Of a stretch of DNA of 46,761 nt, positions 36,529-44,672 are shown piece after piece. Below the pieces are notes generated by a model. That model ran no database searches. It was not told the DNA's origin and worked only from the letters and a program-made list of their open reading frames with translations. Every line of letters starts with the position of its first letter. Within the stretch, counting starts at the first letter, position 1. The position numbers and the translations under genes were made by a program. Source of the stretch: Promethearchaeota archaeon (lineage in GTDB: Archaea; Asgardarchaeota; Lokiarchaeia; Sigyniarchaeales; SOKP01); contig JABXKD010000021.1 in the NCBI GenBank assembly GCA_013375475.1, forward strand, positions 1 through 46,761, given 5' to 3'.

Positions 36529-37920
36529 TTATTTATTTGGATCTTCAAGCACCTTCAGGAAAGGACGAAGAAATTCTTGTTTCATGTTCATTTTATTCCT
36601 AACCTTATCTATTTTTATCAACGGAATTAATTTTGCATTCAATTTTTTTGCTCGTTCATCATTTTGCGGGAAAGTATCATAATAACCATGTTTCTCGTAG
36701 TATTCGTGATCTGCCATAAAAACAAATCGATTCCTCCCATAAATATCATCACGAAATATTTTTCTTCCTCCTTCTCCTAAAAATGTTAAAGGTTTAAAAT
36801 AATCTGTATTGGAAAATGTAACTAACTTCCTTGCAAAATCGTGAAGTAAAGCATCTAGCTCTTCTGATGTCCCAAATTCGTCCGTTATAATATCTACAAA
36901 ATTTGAGCCTTGCAGTTCTATGTGACCCTGAAACATTTCAGTAAGATTTGGGATCTGACTTAGAGGTCCAGATATAATATAACCCATCTGTTTTCCTATT
37001 AAAGTTGGTGTGTGAGTCATATAAAAAGCCCTATCTAAAGCCATTTTCCATTGCGCTGAAAGATATCTGTCTTTAATAACTCCCGCAAAAATAAGAATGT
37101 CAGAAGTCATTACTATTTTTTCCCAAAAATCAATGAATCCGTCCTTCCCAATATAGGAGCATTTATGATCGTATCCACATTGCAAACACGAGATACAACC
37201 CCCTTTAATATCAATATCATCTAAATTTATGACTTCAATCTTATCTGAGAAGGATTCTTTAAACTTCTCTATCATCTTTCCTAAGTTAGTATTCTCGCTG
37301 GTTTCATCACTAACCAAAAGTATTTTTTTCCCATGTGTATCAATTTTCTTGGAATCGTCTAATACTTCGCCGGGAGCGTATGTAAAAGCTCTCCAATTTA
37401 AAGGAGTATAATGTTTTGAGGTCGGAAAGTTATTTTCGATGTGATTTATGAATTCCTCTGCAAATACAAGCCATCTTGCTCTTCTTTTTGGATACAATAG
37501 ATCCCATGAATCTGCTGGATAATTTCCAACATATTTCATTCCTAAATCGTCGCAAATGCTATGCATGTAATTTTGAGCAGTGTGGTCGTAGAAATGAATA
37601 GACGTCGAAATAACAATAGTATATTTATTTTCAAAGGCAGCTTCAACATTTCTTTCGAAAATTAATTCGATAAACCGCTTATATTGAGAGCAAACTAACA
37701 TTACATATAAGGGAAACCCCCATATTACACCATCTGATTCTCTTACTTTGTTAATAATATTATTGAATCTATTTTTGTCATTTTCGATCTTTTTAATTGT
37801 CTGTGCAATGTTTATTATCTCATATTCATGTTCTGGATGTTTTTTCTTAATGTACAGAATATACTGCATAGTGACGCTCTCAGCGCCTTTAGGACTCCCA
37901 TTTAATATAGTAAACTTCAT
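36529..37920 (-). CDS. Tandem flavodoxin-fold iron-sulfur flavoprotein
   Basis: A 463-residue protein of two flavodoxin-like units. Unit 1 (1-190) starts MKFTILNGSPKG, the FMN-reductase phosphate loop, and has ESDGVIWGFPLYV. Unit 2 (about 205-375) begins GKKILLVSDETSENT and includes GGCISCLQCGYDHKC (about 239-253). The Cys spacing CxxCxxCx5C matches the compact cluster motif of iron-sulfur flavoproteins (Isf), and GKDGFIDFWEKI follows. It would transfer electrons with FMN and a [4Fe-4S] cluster. Typical Isf proteins have one unit of about 190 residues; this has two, and the C-terminal 80 residues are extra. Confidence 0.82.
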   Translation of the reverse strand: MKFTILNGSPKGAESVTMQYILYIKKKHPEHEYEIINIAQTIKKIENDKNRFNNIINKVRESDGVIWGFPLYVMLVCSQYKRFIELIFERNVEAAFENKYTIVISTSIHFYDHTAQNYMHSICDDLGMKYVGNYPADSWDLLYPKRRARWLVFAEEFINHIENNFPTSKHYTPLNWRAFTYAPGEVLDDSKKIDTHGKKILLVSDETSENTNLGKMIEKFKESFSDKIEVINLDDIDIKGGCISCLQCGYDHKCSYIGKDGFIDFWEKIVMTSDILIFAGVIKDRYLSAQWKMALDRAFYMTHTPTLIGKQMGYIISGPLSQIPNLTEMFQGHIELQGSNFVDIITDEFGTSEELDALLHDFARKLVTFSNTDYFKPLTFLGEGGRKIFRDDIYGRNRFVFMADHEYYEKHGYYDTFPQNDERAKKLNAKLIPLIKIDKVRNKMNMKQEFLRPFLKVLEDPNK

Positions 37921-38125
37921 TTTATCATATTATTAAACATTTTTTTAAAGATATGATATATTAACCTTAAAGCTTTAAAAGATTTTCAAGTAATCAACGT
38001 TTTGTATCTAAATCGAGAAATAACCTTTAGAATAGATTCCAAGTTTTGATCTCCCATTTATAATATTTGGTTCAATTATAGGTGTAATAATTTTATCATT
38101 GAAGAAAATTAGAAAGGCTAAGATA

Positions 38126-39349
38126 TTATGGAAGAAGCCATAGAATAAGCATCGTAATCAATGCTAAGAATGCGACGCAACCTAAACCCATCCATGAAAA
38201 TGCAGCATTTTTGATATAGTTGATTTTAAATTTGACTGCTTCGTGAGGACATAATTCGACACAACAGAAACAGGTTATGCACTTCTTACTATCCCATTTT
38301 GGAATATTTCCTTTCTTAATCTCGTTTGGTGGCGTAATCGCATTAACTGGACAATTAGTCCAGCAGGTAGAACATAATTTACACTTTTCTTTATTGAACT
38401 TTACTGAAGCCTTAAATATTGTTTTTCCAATATAATCTGCTAACCACTTTGGTAAAGGCATTGATATTGGTTTAAGTTTAGGACGCTTGAATTTTCGATA
38501 AACGGATTCAATAGTTTCACCAACGATTTCTACCTTTTCTAAGTCAGTTGTTCCCAATTTTTTTTCTTCAGCTTTAGTTAAATACAATATTTCCCTTGGT
38601 TCAAATCCAATTATTTTACATACAGTTGAATCTAAAGCAACACCGTCATATCCCGCTAAAACTATATCTAATTTAACTACATCGCCGCTTGATGGTCCTT
38701 GACCTTCCATACAATAGTATCCATCTATTACCGTTAATTGCGGTTTAGAAATAGAATAAATATCCGCTAGAGCTGAACAAAAACGATCCAAAATTGCTGC
38801 TTGAGCATGGGTTTTAGCTTTATTTGCAAGGAGCACGGTTCCAAACATATTTTTCACACAACATGTTAAGGTACATTGCCAATGAGTTTTAATCTTAGGA
38901 ATATTAATGATCAAATCAGCTTCTCTAATCAAAGAAGAACTCGATATATCTTTCAATTCAAGTGCATCTTTAACTTCATAAATTTCTCTCTCTGTTTTTT
39001 CAAAAGGTATACAAATTACTCCTTCCTTTTCACATATATCCTGAATACCACTCTCTTTCATGGCTATTTCTGTAATACCGGGTTTTGCTCCCCCAGCAGA
39101 ATCACATACATAGATTTTTGATGGATTGAATTGGTTTACCCATTGAATCACTGCTCTGACAATTTCTGGATGAGTGTTAACAGCTCTCTCAGCAGGTTTA
39201 CCCATTAAAAGATTCGGTTTTAATAATACTACCATGTTATCTTTTTGCATTAAATGTTGAGCGTCAATTAGTTCAAGGGCTGAAAAAACAGCTGTTTTCA
39301 CATCTTCATTTTTAATCTGCTGAATACTTATTTTGGTTTTAGAACCCAT
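38126..39349 (-). CDS. DUF362 protein with two [4Fe-4S] ferredoxin motifs and membrane tail
   Basis: A 407-residue protein. Residues 1-290 form a DUF362 domain (FNPSKIYVCDSAGGAKPG and IKTHWQCTLTCCVKNMFG). Residues 320-375 carry two ferredoxin clusters: CKLCSTCWTNCPVNA and CITCFCCVELCPHEA. A C-terminal hydrophobic helix (about 385-405, ending LILWLLP) would anchor it to the membrane. DUF362 proteins are thought to take part in anaerobic electron transfer, but their exact role is unclear. It stands alone on the minus strand. The 205-base gap at 37921-38125 holds AT-rich promoter-like sequence only. Confidence 0.88.
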   Translation of the reverse strand: MGSKTKISIQQIKNEDVKTAVFSALELIDAQHLMQKDNMVVLLKPNLLMGKPAERAVNTHPEIVRAVIQWVNQFNPSKIYVCDSAGGAKPGITEIAMKESGIQDICEKEGVICIPFEKTEREIYEVKDALELKDISSSSLIREADLIINIPKIKTHWQCTLTCCVKNMFGTVLLANKAKTHAQAAILDRFCSALADIYSISKPQLTVIDGYYCMEGQGPSSGDVVKLDIVLAGYDGVALDSTVCKIIGFEPREILYLTKAEEKKLGTTDLEKVEIVGETIESVYRKFKRPKLKPISMPLPKWLADYIGKTIFKASVKFNKEKCKLCSTCWTNCPVNAITPPNEIKKGNIPKWDSKKCITCFCCVELCPHEAVKFKINYIKNAAFSWMGLGCVAFLALITMLILWLLP

Positions 39350-39435
39350 AATTAGTATTCATATGTAGAAAGTTAAAAGATTTCGTAAAACAAAATAGAA
39401 AAATAGAATTATTTTTTTAAGCTATCTACAACATT

Positions 39436-40422
39436 TTATGATTGTCCATAATTTTGTCCCATAGTTATTACTACTTTTCCTCGGGCGTGCCCCTCTTCAA
39501 GGTACCGAAGACCTTCAGCAACCTCACTTAAGGGGTAAAGTCTATCTATAACAGGTACAAATTTGCCGGCTTCAAAAAGTTCTCCCAAAGAAACCATACT
39601 TTCTTTTTTATTTGATTTCCACATCATGATACCCATTTTTTTACTCCCAAATAATGAAACCAATGGCCCTAGGAAGATATTTTGGTAAATTGGCCCATTT
39701 GAACCCCCGATCAAGGCATATATTCCCTTTGGATTCAAAGCACGTTTACAATTGAATATTGAATGATGTGCCGCAACATCAAGAATCAAGTCATAGCGCT
39801 GCCCACTTTTAGTGAAATCTTCTTGTGTGTAATCAATGACATAGTCTGCACCAATCGAGCGTACCATATCTAATTTCTTCGTACTAGCCACCCCAGTCAC
39901 TTCTGCACCGAACGATTTGGCAATCTGCACCGCGAACGTACCCACACCACCACTCGCACCATTAATCAAAACCTTATGTCCTGACTGAATACGTCCTTTA
40001 TCGCGAAGACCCTGCAGGGCGAGGACTGCCGCTTGAGGTAAAGTTGCTGCTTGCTCAAATGTCATACTAGCGGGTTTCGACCTTAATGCATCTTCAGGAA
40101 CACATACATACTCAGCAAAAGCGCCAAAACCATATTTCCATGTGTCCACGAATATCTCATCACCTGCCTGAAACTGCTTTACATTTCTGCCAATTTCATC
40201 AACCCGTCCGGCTACATCCGATCCTAGTATTAAGTATTTGGGTTTTCGAAGCCTTTTCATACGATAATAGAAAGATCCCCTCACGAAATCCAAGTCAGCG
40301 GGATTTAAGGATGATGCTTGAATTTTTATCAATACTTCATTGTCATTGGGACTTGGTTTTTCTATATCTTTTAACTGAAGAACATCCGGCGGTCCGTATT
40401 TTGGGCATACAATCGCTTTCAT
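39436..40422 (-). CDS. Medium-chain (MDR) NAD(P)-dependent dehydrogenase/quinone oxidoreductase-like
   Basis: A zinc-independent MDR enzyme, about 328 residues from the ATG at 40422, which gives MKAIVCPKYGPPDVLQL, the usual start. The open frame extends 16 residues further, to 40470. NADP-binding AGSGGVG-like motif GASGGVGTFAVQIAK and ADYVIDYTQEDF are present, and the usual catalytic zinc Cys is missing, as in quinone oxidoreductases. The gene is clearly richer in G and C than its neighbours and uses codons such as GCG, ACC and CGT freely, which suggests recent acquisition from bacteria. Confidence 0.85.
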   Translation of the reverse strand: MKAIVCPKYGPPDVLQLKDIEKPSPNDNEVLIKIQASSLNPADLDFVRGSFYYRMKRLRKPKYLILGSDVAGRVDEIGRNVKQFQAGDEIFVDTWKYGFGAFAEYVCVPEDALRSKPASMTFEQAATLPQAAVLALQGLRDKGRIQSGHKVLINGASGGVGTFAVQIAKSFGAEVTGVASTKKLDMVRSIGADYVIDYTQEDFTKSGQRYDLILDVAAHHSIFNCKRALNPKGIYALIGGSNGPIYQNIFLGPLVSLFGSKKMGIMMWKSNKKESMVSLGELFEAGKFVPVIDRLYPLSEVAEGLRYLEEGHARGKVVITMGQNYGQS

Positions 40423-40588
40423 TTTCTTAATTTCCATTTTATTAACCATTTTAGCATGAAAAATCTTCATTTATGATTTTTTAAATAGCTATTTTGGTTT
40501 TAAAAGCCATAATATGCATTCATCTGTAAAATGTAAAAAGATTTCGTTACACGAAAGAAAAAAAGAAAAAAATTTAAAATTTTATTTA

Positions 40589-40853
40589 TTATCCGCCAGC
40601 TTGCGTAGCCATTACGGTAATTACATCCTTCTTTGGATGAATTCCTATTTTGGCGAACTTTAATTGGTCGGGAAGTACTTTTCCTTTAAAAATAAATTGA
40701 ATAGCCAGAATGGGATTAAGTTTATATTCCCTTTGAACCGTTTTCTTAATTTCTGCTATTGATTGGTTAGGATCTACTTCAATTAATTTAATAGCTTGGT
40801 CTGGTGGAACACCAGTTAATCTAAAGCGATATTGGGTCGTGGTTCTTTCACAT
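40589..40853 (-). CDS. Ubiquitin-like modifier protein ending in Gly-Gly
   Basis: A ubiquitin-fold protein of about 87 residues. The open frame runs from 40849 to the stop at 40589 (ERTTTQYRFRLTGV...); its end reads VITVMATQAGG, so Gly-Gly is the exact C-terminus and no processing would be needed. FIFKGKVLPDQLKFAKIGI aligns with ubiquitin's LIFAGKQLEDGRTLSDYNI, and IAEIKKTVQREYKLNP with the alpha-helix. No ATG, GTG or TTG starts the frame. The ATG at 40853 has its next codon as TGA; deletion of one T (ATGGAAAGAACC) would fuse it to the frame. A TATA box 27-30 bases upstream supports that ATG. No E1, E2 or E3 gene lies nearby. Not seen by a 60-codon ORF cut-off. Confidence 0.75.
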
Positions 40854-40876
40854 CCTTTTTGATATTAATTTTTTAA

Positions 40877-40890
40877 GATAATATAAGATC
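40877..40890 (-). promoter_or_regulatory. TATA box for the ubiquitin-like gene
   Basis: On the minus strand the sequence reads GATCTTATATTATC. Its TTATAT is 27-30 bases before the ATG at 40853, which would give a transcript starting very near that ATG. The rest of 40891-41080 holds no other gene and serves the divergent regulator gene too. Confidence 0.4.
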
Positions 40891-41045
40891 TTACTAGAGT
40901 AATGTGCAAATTTCTAATTAAAAACAAAGGTATTTTTAATTAAATTGAAGTTTATTCAGCTAAAAGTGTAATATTAGCTAAAATAAGGTTCAGATTCATA
41001 AATTCTTAAAGTCAACCTAGATAAAACTAAAGTATAAGTATACCC

Positions 41046-41058
41046 AAAAGTATAAATC
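41046..41058 (+). promoter_or_regulatory. TATA box for the zinc-ribbon regulator gene
   Basis: AAAAGTATAAATC lies about 30 bases before the ATG at 41081. With the usual 26-base spacing the mRNA would start within a few bases of that ATG, i.e. leaderless. Confidence 0.45.
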
Positions 41059-41080
41059 TCTATATTTCTATTTTATATTT

Positions 41081-42433
41081 ATGTCTAAATTCGTGGTAAC
41101 TGCTAAAGTAAAAGAGAAGGTTTTATCAGAAATCAAAAAAATTGATCAAAACGAGTTACGAATTCTCTATTTATTAAGAAATTTGGGACCATTGAGATTC
41201 ACGAACATTATAGAATATTCTGGTTTGAGTAGATCTACAGTATCCAAATATGTTAAGTTCCATATCTCTAAAAATAATGTTGAAAAAAGAATTTATAGGA
41301 ATCCTTCAAAGAATATCCAAGAACAGCGTTATTTTATAACAGATTTAGGTACTGAAAAGCTTGGTGAGGAAAATATCGGTTATGATGAATCAATTTATTT
41401 TAGTGAAATTAATGATCTTATTTCGAACCTTTCTGAATTAAAAAACTTTTACAAAGAAATCAGCGTTGCGGAATCCATCATAACAGACATCACTCGAAAT
41501 ATAATTAATATGGGTGAAAATTATTTTTTTATAGAACAAAATCGCGACTTGTATCTAACGCTATTTTACATCTACAACAATTCTGTTCTAACCAGAGATT
41601 TTAAATTCGAGATTACAGAGTTTTGCAAGCATTATAATGTTAAGAAATTAAGAATAGATTTTTATGTAGATCGCCTATTGTCCAGCGATTTAGGATTATA
41701 TATGTTTAGTCGAGGAGAGGATAGATTCTTTTTCCACAGAGAGGATGTACTTGGTGTTTCGACCATCCGATTAATTAAAGATAATTTGATAAACGAGATA
41801 GTTGAGTTAAACATAGCTGAAGAAAAAATGATCTCTGACCTAGATTTAGATAAATTAGCTGAGGACATAATTGAGAACTTATTAGAAATGGAATTGATAT
41901 GGGATGTGAATGAATCGCAAGGGATCAGCGGAATAAAAGAGCCATTTGAGATGTTGGTTGAGAAAATGATAATTAAAAATGCGCTAGAGATGGGTATTCC
42001 AAAAACATCCTTAATGGATATTGCGTTGCAGTCTAAAAAACTATTAAAAGCAGAAGGAGGAAAAAACTCTTTATATAACATAATAAACAATTCTGAGCGT
42101 TATGAAGACTTAAATCTCGTTTCTATCTCTGAATCTGAGGAAACCGAATTATTTCAAAGTTTAAAGCTATTAAGTGGCTTTTGCCCTAAATGTGGAAAAA
42201 CAGTGTTAAAAAATGATTTATCTAATTTATGTGTTAGATGCGGATTAAACTTCGAAAATAAAGAGTTATTAAGCGATATTGAGGCAGCGAGTGAGTTGAG
42301 TGTAGCATATAAAATAGCATCTCTTGAAGAAGAAAAAGAAATTGAATGTCCTAATCCAAATTGCAATTATTACGTAAAAACAAGCTGGGTAGAATGTCCA
42401 GAATGCCTTACTCCCTTGAAAAAGAAAACTTAA
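41081..42433 (+). CDS. Winged-helix regulator with C-terminal zinc ribbons
   Basis: A 450-residue protein. The N-terminal 85 residues form a winged helix: NELRILYLLRNLGPLRFTNI, then a recognition helix SGLSRSTVSKYVKFHI and a wing around QEQRYFITDLG. The middle (90-350) is helical and unknown. The C-terminus has two zinc ribbons: CPKCGKTV/CVRCG and CPNPNCNYY/CPECLTPL. It is divergent to the ubiquitin-like gene across a 220-base region that probably holds both promoters. It is likely a transcription factor; the target is not known. Confidence 0.75.
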   Translation: MSKFVVTAKVKEKVLSEIKKIDQNELRILYLLRNLGPLRFTNIIEYSGLSRSTVSKYVKFHISKNNVEKRIYRNPSKNIQEQRYFITDLGTEKLGEENIGYDESIYFSEINDLISNLSELKNFYKEISVAESIITDITRNIINMGENYFFIEQNRDLYLTLFYIYNNSVLTRDFKFEITEFCKHYNVKKLRIDFYVDRLLSSDLGLYMFSRGEDRFFFHREDVLGVSTIRLIKDNLINEIVELNIAEEKMISDLDLDKLAEDIIENLLEMELIWDVNESQGISGIKEPFEMLVEKMIIKNALEMGIPKTSLMDIALQSKKLLKAEGGKNSLYNIINNSERYEDLNLVSISESEETELFQSLKLLSGFCPKCGKTVLKNDLSNLCVRCGLNFENKELLSDIEAASELSVAYKIASLEEEKEIECPNPNCNYYVKTSWVECPECLTPLKKKT

Positions 42434-42475
42434 GAGCTAAAAGTTACTCATTAACAATCTAATTTTATTGTTTGA

Positions 42476-42691
42476 AATTCAAAATGGATATTCGAAAATG
42501 GAACCTTTAAAGGAATAGAACAAGATTTTAGAAATGAAAATGAAGTCTACGATGGAACAGCATTTGAAATGATATTTAGATGGGTGAACTTGAATGAACT
42601 CGAAAATCTAAGATTATACCCATTATTTCTGCGTAAATCTTTGAAGAATATTAAATCTTTCCCAGAACCTATAATAAATCATGACGACTAG
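42476..42691 (+). pseudogene. Open frame without start codon, possible gene remnant
   Basis: In the 397-base gap between two genes, one frame is open for 71 codons after the stop TGA at 42473, reading WIFENGTFKGIEQDF, FEMIFRWVNLNELENLRLYPLF and ending INHDD. It has protein-like composition but no start codon before the internal ATG (FEM at about 42570). I recognise no family. It could be the end of a decayed gene or a chance frame. Confidence 0.3.
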
Positions 42692-42720
42692 TACAGCTCC
42701 CAAATATTTTTTGTTTTTCT

Positions 42721-42741
42721 AAAAAAACTTAAATATGATAT
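42721..42741 (+). promoter_or_regulatory. TATA-type promoter for the acyl-CoA ligase gene
   Basis: AAAAAAACTTAAATATGATA is the same BRE/TATA motif as at 30865 and 31901. It predicts a 60-70 base leader before the ATG at 42831. Confidence 0.4.
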
Positions 42742-42830
42742 GGAAATCTTAAGATTAATTCAACTTGTGATTTCACAATTGAGAAAATCAGTTTGAATTT
42801 CAAACAATAAAAGTTGAGATGAAAAGATAA

Positions 42831-44507
42831 ATGGAACTTCCAGATTATATTAAAAATCGTTATTGGAAAGATTATTTAGCTGATGGAATAACTGTAGAAC
42901 TTGATGTCCCCGAAGATTGGTCGTTAATTGATGTATGGAAATATAATGAAAAGTCTTTTCCTGATCACGTTATGTTAGACTTTTTTGGAAAAGAATATAC
43001 AACTAAGATGCTAGATGGATTAACTAGAAGATTTGCAGCAGCTTTGAAAGATCTTGGGGTAAAAAAGGGAGAAACTGTGGCTTTATGGCTTCCTAATTGC
43101 CCACAATTCTCTATTACTTATTTTGCTGCGGTATATCTTGGAGCTACATTAACAGCTATAAGTCCTTTATTTACGGGAAGAGAACTTGCTTACCAAATTA
43201 AGGATTCTGGGGCAAAATACTTGATTACGATAGACCGATTCGTTCGGGAGTACCAGAAAGTCGCAGATGAAGTATCGTTAAGAAATGTAATTGTTTTAAA
43301 TATTATGGACGAGGATATTGCTGTTCCCGAAACCGACAAAATCATTCATTACGATAAGCTATTGACCAAGTATCAAGAACCTCTTGAGTTCGATGTCGAG
43401 ATCAATCCTAAAGAAGATATTGCTATAATTCAATATACTGGAGGAACAACAGGCCTTCCCAAAGGAGCTTTATTATCACATTACAATGTCGTATCAATGC
43501 TCTGGGCTATAAAGCAAGGTTCTGATTATATGATCGAGAATTACCTTAAAGAAAACATTATAGCTCTTTCAGTATTACCTTGGTACCATATTTATGGACA
43601 ATCTTGTGAACTATTGGCTGGTTGTTTATTTGGATCGAAAGCTTATGTCCTTCCGTCATTTGATCTTCAAAGAATCGCTGAAGTAATTACAAAAGGACGA
43701 CCAAACATGATACTTGGCGTACCAACTATGTTTGTTAACATTTTAAACTCGCCTTACATGAAAGATGTTGATATGAGTTGCTTAAAGTTCGCTAATTGCG
43801 GTGCTGGTGCACTTCCAGATGAATTAGCTGCGGAGTGGGAGAGAAGGACGGGTTTCAGGATGGCTGAAGGATACGGACTAAGCGAAACTAGCACAGGCGC
43901 CATAACTGCTCCTGTCTGGTCAAAATTGAAACGCGGAAGCGTTGGCCATCCTTTCACAAATACTCTTGTAGGGATTGTGAATGATAATGTTGAATTTTTG
44001 CCCGTAGGGGAAGAAGGAGAGGTTGTCATATCTGGACCTCAAGTAATGGTAGGGTATCATAATAGACCTGAGGAAAACAAGCTAGTGTTTTTCGAAGCTG
44101 GTGGTCTTAGATGGTTGCGAACAGGCGATTATGGAAGATTGGATGACGAGGGTTATTTGTTTTTGCTTGACAGGATTAAGGATCTAATAAAATATAAAGG
44201 ACACAGCGTTTATCCGAGAGAAATTGAAGAAGTTTTATACGAACACCCTGCTGTACAAGAATGTGCAGTAATAGGCGTTCCGGATCCTATGAAAGGCGAA
44301 GATATCAAAGCTTTTGTTCTTCTTAAAAATGAGAGCAAGGGAAAAGTTACTGAACAAGACATAATTGATTTTACTAAAGAAAACTTAGCAGCCTACAAAT
44401 ATCCTAGGGAAGTACAATTTGTTCGAAGTCTCCCAAAAAGCGGAGTAGGAAAAATTTTAAGGAGAACTTTAAGAGAAAAAGAAGCAAAGAAAAGAGACAA
44501 AAAATAA
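42831..44507 (+). CDS. Acyl-CoA synthetase (AMP-forming), fatty-acid-CoA ligase-like
   Basis: A 558-residue adenylate-forming enzyme. It has the P-loop-like motif IQYTGGTTGLPKGALLSH (about 200-217), YGLSETS (about 348), the GD of LRTGDYGRLDDEG (about 424-436), and the catalytic Lys in LPKSGVGKILRR near the C-terminus. It makes acyl-CoA from a carboxylic acid, ATP and CoA, most likely a medium- or long-chain acid. The N-terminus MELPDYIKNRYWKDYLADGI is typical of archaeal long-chain ligases. It fits the CoA-transferase and crotonase-like genes earlier in the window. An uninterrupted T-tract follows. Confidence 0.93.
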   Translation: MELPDYIKNRYWKDYLADGITVELDVPEDWSLIDVWKYNEKSFPDHVMLDFFGKEYTTKMLDGLTRRFAAALKDLGVKKGETVALWLPNCPQFSITYFAAVYLGATLTAISPLFTGRELAYQIKDSGAKYLITIDRFVREYQKVADEVSLRNVIVLNIMDEDIAVPETDKIIHYDKLLTKYQEPLEFDVEINPKEDIAIIQYTGGTTGLPKGALLSHYNVVSMLWAIKQGSDYMIENYLKENIIALSVLPWYHIYGQSCELLAGCLFGSKAYVLPSFDLQRIAEVITKGRPNMILGVPTMFVNILNSPYMKDVDMSCLKFANCGAGALPDELAAEWERRTGFRMAEGYGLSETSTGAITAPVWSKLKRGSVGHPFTNTLVGIVNDNVEFLPVGEEGEVVISGPQVMVGYHNRPEENKLVFFEAGGLRWLRTGDYGRLDDEGYLFLLDRIKDLIKYKGHSVYPREIEEVLYEHPAVQECAVIGVPDPMKGEDIKAFVLLKNESKGKVTEQDIIDFTKENLAAYKYPREVQFVRSLPKSGVGKILRRTLREKEAKKRDKK

Positions 44508-44543
44508 GGATTACAAACACCTAATATAATAATATCGCAATTA

Positions 44544-44551
44544 TTTTTTTT
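44544..44551 (+). terminator. T-tract terminator after the acyl-CoA ligase gene
   Basis: A T8 run 37 bases after the stop, followed by a second T-run at 44559-44566. Confidence 0.45.
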
Positions 44552-44672
44552 ATTCAAATTTTTTTAAAACAACAACCATATTAATCTTTAAAGATATTTT
44601 TTGGGATTTGTGGTGTAATAAACTTCTTTTTATTACATTAAATTTTTATTAAAGCTTGACATCAAATTTAAT

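Noticed and set aside
40422..40470. Longer MDR protein start at 40470
   Set aside because: The first 16 residues do not match the family, and the internal ATG at 40422 opens exactly at the usual MKAIVCPKYG.
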